A stretch of DNA of 64,000 bases. Origin: Arthrobacter sp. ok362 (GTDB taxonomy: Bacteria; Actinomycetota; Actinomycetes; Actinomycetales; Micrococcaceae). Positions 63,554 through 64,000 of this stretch are shown here, piece by piece. How positions within the stretch are numbered: the stretch's first letter is position 1; every line of letters begins with the position of its first letter. Location of the stretch: positions 28,466-92,465 of the forward strand of contig NZ_FNGC01000007.1 of NCBI RefSeq assembly GCF_900102785.1, in the 5' to 3' direction. Under the pieces are notes generated by a model. It ran no database searches, was not told the origin of the DNA, and saw only the letters and a program-made list of their open reading frames with translations. Both the position numbers and the translations under genes were made by a program.

Positions 63554-64000
63554 GCCCGTGCCCGCGGTCGCGCTGCTTGACGTCAGCGAGGCCGTTCTCG
63601 AACTGCTCCTGGAACTCGCGCTCCGGGACGCCGACGCCGACGAGGTCACCCCGCCGCTGGGCACGACCCCCGGCTGGAACACCGATCGGATCAGCTGGTT
63701 CCGCGAATTCCACCGCGCCTCCGCAGCCGGTCTGGACGGTCCCGCGGGGCAGAAGAGCTGGGCCATCAGCTGCGACGGGCAACTGGCAGGGTCCGTCCGG
63801 CTGAGGCGGCCAGACACGGAGCCGCCAGAGGCGGTTGCTGGCGGGGCTGGGGCTACGGCTGATGCCGGTGCCGGAACTGGCGGCGGGGTCGGCACCGGGG
63901 CTACGGCTGATGCCGGTGCCGGAACTGGCGGCGGGGTCGGCACCGGGGCTACGGCTGATGCCGGTGCCGGGGCTGGCGCTGGGGCTACGGCTGATGCCGG
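63537..64000 (+). CDS. GNAT-like acetyltransferase with repeat insertion, partial
   Basis: The gene runs off the right edge. The first 95 visible residues look like the N-terminal half of a RimJ/RimL-type GNAT: VLELLLELALRDADADEV, then WFREFHRAS, and KSWAISCDGQLAGSVRLRR, where the last segment is the usual GNAT strand pair. After that the protein continues in a Gly/Ala-rich stretch (ATADAGAGTGGGVG) encoded by 48-bp tandem repeats, placed where the next strand of the domain should follow. Whether the rest of the GNAT fold resumes beyond the edge cannot be seen. Start: ATG 63537, overlapping yigZ. Confidence 0.6.
   Translation, partial: MSPSAEPVPAVALLDVSEAVLELLLELALRDADADEVTPPLGTTPGWNTDRISWFREFHRASAAGLDGPAGQKSWAISCDGQLAGSVRLRRPDTEPPEAVAGGAGATADAGAGTGGGVGTGATADAGAGTGGGVGTGATADAGAGAGAGATADA
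63849..64000. repeat. 48-bp tandem repeat inside the GNAT gene, cut by window edge
   Basis: Unit 1 (63849-63896) and unit 2 (63897-63944) are identical 48-bp copies starting GGGGCTACGGCTGATGCCGG. From 63945 a shorter variant unit follows, then another start of the same motif at 63981. The unit is 16 codons, so the frame is kept. Confidence 0.88.

Overview
This is a 64 kb stretch of high-G+C actinobacterial chromosome. Gene content and order (the suf and cta genes, an opcA-containing pentose-phosphate operon, the uvrC-rapZ-yvcK-whiA run, rbpA, a coaE-grpB fusion) point to the Micrococcaceae, most likely Arthrobacter or a close relative such as Pseudarthrobacter. That placement is inferred from recognised proteins and synteny; no database search was run. 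Most of the window is ordinary core genome. I found no phage, insertion sequence, CRISPR array, tRNA or rRNA.

Region 1 (1-11 kb): sufD (cut by the window edge), sufB and the repressor gene sufR form one overlapping leftward operon for Fe-S cluster assembly. Divergent from it run an ABC-2 type exporter and the heme A synthase ctaA. Then come a small membrane protein, an acyltransferase-3 protein, a threonine dehydratase-like PLP enzyme and ctaB (heme O synthase). Region 2 (11-19.4 kb): tkt-tal-pgi-zwf-opcA-pgl, the whole oxidative and non-oxidative pentose-phosphate set, rightward. Region 3 (19.4-31 kb, leftward): rbpA, secG, tpiA, pgk, gap, sodA, whiA, yvcK, rapZ, uvrC, a PlsC-like acyltransferase and a HAD phosphatase. 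This joins lower glycolysis to cell-division and cell-wall regulators and DNA repair.

Region 4 (31-44 kb): uvrA, a GntR/YtrA-type regulator with a heterodimeric ABC exporter, a trans-aconitate methyltransferase-like enzyme, a Ski2-like helicase (DUF3516), a GNAT and an S33 peptidase. Region 5 (44-58 kb) is accessory. It holds a double-VOC protein, an APH(6)-like kinase, an MFS exporter of lower G+C, a Na+/H+ antiporter whose tail has been replaced by out-of-frame remnants of a carboxymuconolactone decarboxylase gene, and an oxidoreductase/efflux cluster (NTF2-like protein, three aldo/keto reductases, MFS, divergent MmyB-type regulator, SDR). Region 6 (58-64 kb): terC with an upstream element that looks like a yybP-ykoY Mn2+ riboswitch, uvrB, coaE-grpB, a YigZ protein, and a GNAT interrupted by 48-bp tandem repeats and cut by the right edge.

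Recurring themes are translational coupling (TAATG, ATGA, GTGA overlaps) inside operons, and many first genes that look leaderless, with a TANNNT -10 box 6-8 nt before the start codon. All three uvr genes lie in the window, and uvrA carries a good candidate LexA box. I did not find a convincing new multi-gene system. The most unusual items are the antiporter fusion scar, two in-frame minisatellites inside enzyme genes, the back-to-back leaderless promoters of coaE and yigZ, and a perfect inverted repeat over the rbpA start.
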